Shown one piece after another: positions 61,287 to 64,000 of a DNA stretch of 64,000 nucleotides. Origin of the DNA: JAFGBM01 sp964610155 (lineage in GTDB: Bacteria > Actinomycetota > Actinomycetes > Actinomycetales > Demequinaceae). The notes under the pieces were generated by a model. That model had not been told where the DNA came from, did not search any database, and worked only from the letters and a program-made list of their open reading frames with translations. The position numbers and the translations under genes are program-made. Each line of letters opens with the position of its first letter. Position 1 is the first letter of the stretch. The stretch lies in contig CAZSUY010000009.1 of NCBI GenBank assembly GCA_964610155.1, forward strand, positions 1 to 64,000, read 5' to 3'.

Positions 61287-61342
61287 AGAACTGCTGTACT
61301 TCAGAACGCAATACAGGTCTTTAGAACGCAAAATAGGGTCTT
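61287..61342 (+). repeat. Direct repeats of AGAACGCAA-type units in the lexA leader region
   Basis: AGAACGCAATACAGGTCTT (61304-61320 region) and AGAACGCAAAATAGGGTCTT (61323-61342) are near-identical with a 20-base period. A weaker copy, AGAACTGCTGTACTT, starts at 61287. TAGGGT in the last copy could be a -10. They are unlike SOS boxes. Confidence 0.6.
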
Positions 61343-61393
61343 GGCTTGTCTACTTGCCAAATCACTTGCTTGATTACACCGCGGAGGTGCGAA

Positions 61394-62116
61394 ATGGACG
61401 ACGATGCCGGTGGGGCTACCATCCACGAATTCCCGAACTTGAAAACGGATTCGGCCTTGACCGCACGTCAGGCCAGGATCCTCGACACCATCCGTGACTC
61501 GGTCCACGAGCGGGGCTATCCGCCGACCATGCGAGAGATCGGGGAGACCGTCGGCCTTACCTCGACATCGAGTGTCAAGCATCAACTCCAAGCCCTTGAG
61601 GCCAAGGGGTACCTGCGCCGCGATCCGAACCTTCCCCGAGCCATCGACGTCGTGATGCCGGAAGGGGATTCCCGATCGCCGAGAGCCTCCGCCACATCGG
61701 ACGCGGTCAGACGGTATCTCGGGCCTGACGCGACTGGGGATGTGACGATGGTGCCGCTCGTGGGAAGAATCGCCGCCGGGGGCCCCGTGCTTGCCGATCA
61801 GGCCATCGAAGACCTGTTTGCCCTTCCCCGGCAGTTGACGGGCTTCGGCGACCTGTTCATGCTCAAGGTCGAGGGAGACTCGATGGTGGATGCGGCCATC
61901 TACGACGGGGACTGGGTGGTCGTCCGGCGCCAGAACTCTGCTCATGATGGTGACATCATCGCCGCCCTCCTCGACGAGGAGGCGACCGTAAAGACATTCC
62001 GTCGCCGAGATGGACACGTGTGGCTCATGCCCCATAACCCCGCGTATGCCCCCATCGAGGGTGACCGCGCCACGGTCATGGGAAAGGTCGTCTCCGTCTT
62101 ACGCAGGCTTGCCTAG
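61394..62116 (+). CDS. lexA: SOS repressor LexA
   Basis: This is a 240-aa repressor and self-cleaving peptidase. The winged-helix DNA-binding domain begins LTARQARILDTIRDSV with the recognition helix TMREIGETVGLTSTSSVKHQ. The cleavage bond is Ala128-Gly129 in GRIAAGGP. The Ser163 in VEGDSMVD and Lys200 in EEATVKTF are the catalytic dyad. The start is ATG at 61394 with GGAGG upstream. It is divergent from the LysM gene, and both face the two SOS boxes. Confidence 0.97.
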   Translation: MDDDAGGATIHEFPNLKTDSALTARQARILDTIRDSVHERGYPPTMREIGETVGLTSTSSVKHQLQALEAKGYLRRDPNLPRAIDVVMPEGDSRSPRASATSDAVRRYLGPDATGDVTMVPLVGRIAAGGPVLADQAIEDLFALPRQLTGFGDLFMLKVEGDSMVDAAIYDGDWVVVRRQNSAHDGDIIAALLDEEATVKTFRRRDGHVWLMPHNPAYAPIEGDRATVMGKVVSVLRRLA

Positions 62117-62127
62117 CCAGGTCCTCC

Positions 62128-64000
62128 CTAGTCCCCGTCCGATTCCTGGCCGATATCCGATGAAACCTTCTCGGCCCTCCGCCCATCTGCTTCTCCCTGC
62201 CCATCCAAGCGACGAAGGGCCTCAAGCACCGCGACCCGATCCGTTGTCGGCCACAGTCCCGGAAGGGAACGGAGGAGAAATCCCCCGTAGCGGGCGGTAG
62301 CCAGGCGAGAATCAAGCACCGCGACGACCCCACGGTCGGTAAGCGTCCGGATGAGCCTTCCCGCCCCTTGCGCGAGGAGCAGGGCCGCCTGGGTCGCCGA
62401 GACCGCCATGAAGCCATTCCCCCCCTCGGATTCGACGGCCTCTGATCGCGCTTGGGTGATCGGGTCGTCTGGTCTCGGAAACGGAAGGCGATCGATGACA
62501 ACGAGTTGGCAGGTCTCTCCCGGAAGGTCGACTCCTTGCCAGAGGGTCGTCGATCCGAAGAGACAGGCACGGGGGTCCTTCCGGAAACGCGCGAGAAGGG
62601 TGGCAACCTGGTCATCGCGTTGATACAAGATCGGAAGGTCGAGGCGCGCCCGCAGAGCCTCCGTCGCCTCCTGAGCCGCGCGGTGGGAGGAGAATAGTCC
62701 GAGCGTGCGCCCCCCGGCTGCCTCGACCAACGCGACCAGTTCCTCTATTGCATCCGCGCCGATACCCCCGGTCCCTGGCCGATCGAGATGGGAGGCGATA
62801 TAGAGAACACCCTGGTTTGAGTAGTCGAAGGGGGAACCCACGTCTAACGTCGTCGGCTCCCGGATACCCAACTGTCCGGCCATGGCGTCGAACGTGCCAC
62901 CGAGGGCGAGGGTGGCCGAGGTGAAGATGGCCGCGCCGTCGTCGACCAGGCGGGATCGCACAAGGCCCGCGACGTCGAGCGGGGCGGCCAGCAGGCGCTC
63001 TGCGACCGAACCTCCGTAGTCCCCATCTGCGGGGGCTAGCCACAGGACAAGGCGCTCGGTGTCGTTGAGCGCCGCATCCGCAAACTCGATGATCTCTAAA
63101 AGGGCGGCGGCCGCCACCTTGGCCGTCGCCGCATCCTTGTGTTGTGACTCCTCGACCATCCGAACGACATCGCGGATGGATTCTCGAATATCCGTCAGGG
63201 ACCCGACGAGGGCCTCCGGCAGGTCGAAAGCCAAACGCCCTGGGCGAAGGCCGTCGAGGACGCGCTCGAAGACCCTCACGACCTCATCGAGCCGTGCAGT
63301 CCTCACTCCGCACCGTCGGGCGGCCCGTCCGGCAGCCTCTATCCGATGCGCCGTCAACTCCTTCGTCGCGCTCGAGGTGATGCGGGAGACGAGTTCGTGA
63401 GCCTCGTCCACGATGAGGCCGTCGCGGGGGCCGAGGACATCATGGGAGGTGGCTTCTATGGCGAGCATGGCATGGTTGGTGACGACGATCTCGGAGGCCC
63501 GGGCCTCCGCTACGGCCGCCTCCGCGAAGCAGCCAGTCGCCAAGGGGCACGTTGAGGCAAGGCATTCGCGGCCGCTTACGCTTACCCGCCCCCAGGCGAG
63601 CGATGAAACCCCCGGATCGAGGTCGTCCCTATCACCCGTCAAGGTCTCTTCGGACCAGGCGTTGAGCCGAGCCAGTTCCTTTCCGAGCGGCGACACCGGC
63701 GTGTATCCACCCAGGTCGAGGCCATCATCCGGTTCAGGGTATCCGCCCGAAAGCCGGTACCGACAAAGGTAGTTCGCCCGACCCTTGAGGAGCGCGACCC
63801 GTGGTCGAGTGCCGAGCGCGGGTTCAAGGGCATCGAGGACGAGGGGGAGGTCGTGGTGCACCACCTGCCTCTGGAGGGCTAGGGTGGCCGTCGATACGAT
63901 AATTCGAGCCTCCGCTTGAGCGGCATGGGCCACCGCAGGCACGAGGTAGGCGAGGGACTTCCCCGTGCCGGTGCCAGCCTGGATCAGCGCTTGGCTGTCG
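62128..64000 (-). CDS. dinG: DinG/YoaA-like ATP-dependent helicase, N-terminus cut by window end
   Basis: This is an SF2 helicase of the XPD family, about 624 residues visible. The edge holds Walker A QAGTGTGKSLAYLVP. IVDEAHELV is the DEAH box. Four Cys (RANYLC, GREC, STC and TGC) suit the Fe-S cluster of this family. DNLPD-like late motifs and WQGVDLPGETCQLVVIDRL are present. It resolves R-loops and forks. It lies convergent with lexA, a frequent neighbour. Confidence 0.93.
   Translation of the reverse strand, partial: DSQALIQAGTGTGKSLAYLVPAVAHAAQAEARIIVSTATLALQRQVVHHDLPLVLDALEPALGTRPRVALLKGRANYLCRYRLSGGYPEPDDGLDLGGYTPVSPLGKELARLNAWSEETLTGDRDDLDPGVSSLAWGRVSVSGRECLASTCPLATGCFAEAAVAEARASEIVVTNHAMLAIEATSHDVLGPRDGLIVDEAHELVSRITSSATKELTAHRIEAAGRAARRCGVRTARLDEVVRVFERVLDGLRPGRLAFDLPEALVGSLTDIRESIRDVVRMVEESQHKDAATAKVAAAALLEIIEFADAALNDTERLVLWLAPADGDYGGSVAERLLAAPLDVAGLVRSRLVDDGAAIFTSATLALGGTFDAMAGQLGIREPTTLDVGSPFDYSNQGVLYIASHLDRPGTGGIGADAIEELVALVEAAGGRTLGLFSSHRAAQEATEALRARLDLPILYQRDDQVATLLARFRKDPRACLFGSTTLWQGVDLPGETCQLVVIDRLPFPRPDDPITQARSEAVESEGGNGFMAVSATQAALLLAQGAGRLIRTLTDRGVVAVLDSRLATARYGGFLLRSLPGLWPTTDRVAVLEALRRLDGQGEADGRRAEKVSSDIGQESDGD

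Noticed and set aside
1..64000. tRNA, rRNA, CRISPR array, insertion sequence or prophage
   Set aside because: I looked through the intergenic gaps and saw no cloverleaf, no spaced repeats of array type and no transposase or integrase gene.

Overview
The window is a high-GC actinobacterial chromosome segment. The evidence is the division cluster on the minus strand (mraZ-rsmH-ftsL-ftsI-murE-murF-mraY-murD-ftsW-murG-murC-ftsQ-ftsZ-pgeF-sepF-yggT-divIVA, with no ftsA), the lexA/LysM/nrdR neighbourhood, SOS boxes of the TCGAAC-N4-GTTCGA type, DUF3040, PAC2 and HelD-like genes, and leaderless promoters with a TANNNT -10. A genus cannot be named from this alone. Coding density is very high, no stretch over 300 bases lacks a gene, and I see no rRNA, tRNA, CRISPR array or insertion sequence.

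Layout. 1-2822: the 5' end of an SOS-boxed radical SAM gene, a hypothetical protein and a ClC channel. 2902-5588: an accessory patch with a macro-domain protein, a possible ADP-ribosyltransferase-like protein and an AAA-type ATPase of visibly lower GC. 5699-14069: pheT, pheS, a membrane protein, a diguanylate cyclase, a TrmH-type methyltransferase and the rplT-rpmI-infC operon, whose infC appears to start at ATC behind an attenuator-like hairpin. 14309-17363 (plus strand): a compact five-gene operon that I do not recognise. It alternates single-pass coiled-coil proteins carrying a conserved cysteine pair with two trypsin-like lipoprotein proteases, and it is the best candidate here for an undescribed system. 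17393-23604: histidine genes hisD-hisC-hisB-x-hisH-hisA with an Nramp transporter inserted between hisD and hisC. 23737-30199: dnaE, a GNAT acetyltransferase and a proton-pumping pyrophosphatase. 30357-49469: rluD-like, lspA, a DksA-type zinc finger and the whole division and cell-wall cluster up to mraZ and its three-repeat operator. 49668-54228 (plus): moxR, DUF58 and a transglutaminase-like protein. 54173-58272: DUF3040, cold-shock protein, PAC2 and a HelD-like helicase. 58269-64000: a secreted matrixin-like metalloprotease, serA, nrdR, LysM protein, lexA and a DinG-type helicase cut by the window end.

How it fits together. The long minus-strand run makes the peptidoglycan precursor (MurC to MurF, MraY, MurG), polymerises and cross-links it at the septum (FtsW, FtsI, FtsQ, FtsL) and positions it (FtsZ, SepF, DivIVA), with MraZ as probable autoregulator. 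A second theme is the SOS response: LexA boxes lie upstream of lexA, the LysM protein and the radical SAM gene. A third is leaderless transcription: five genes (radical SAM, hisD, hisC, hisH, dnaE) have TAGACT or TAGAAT exactly 6 or 7 bases before the start codon.
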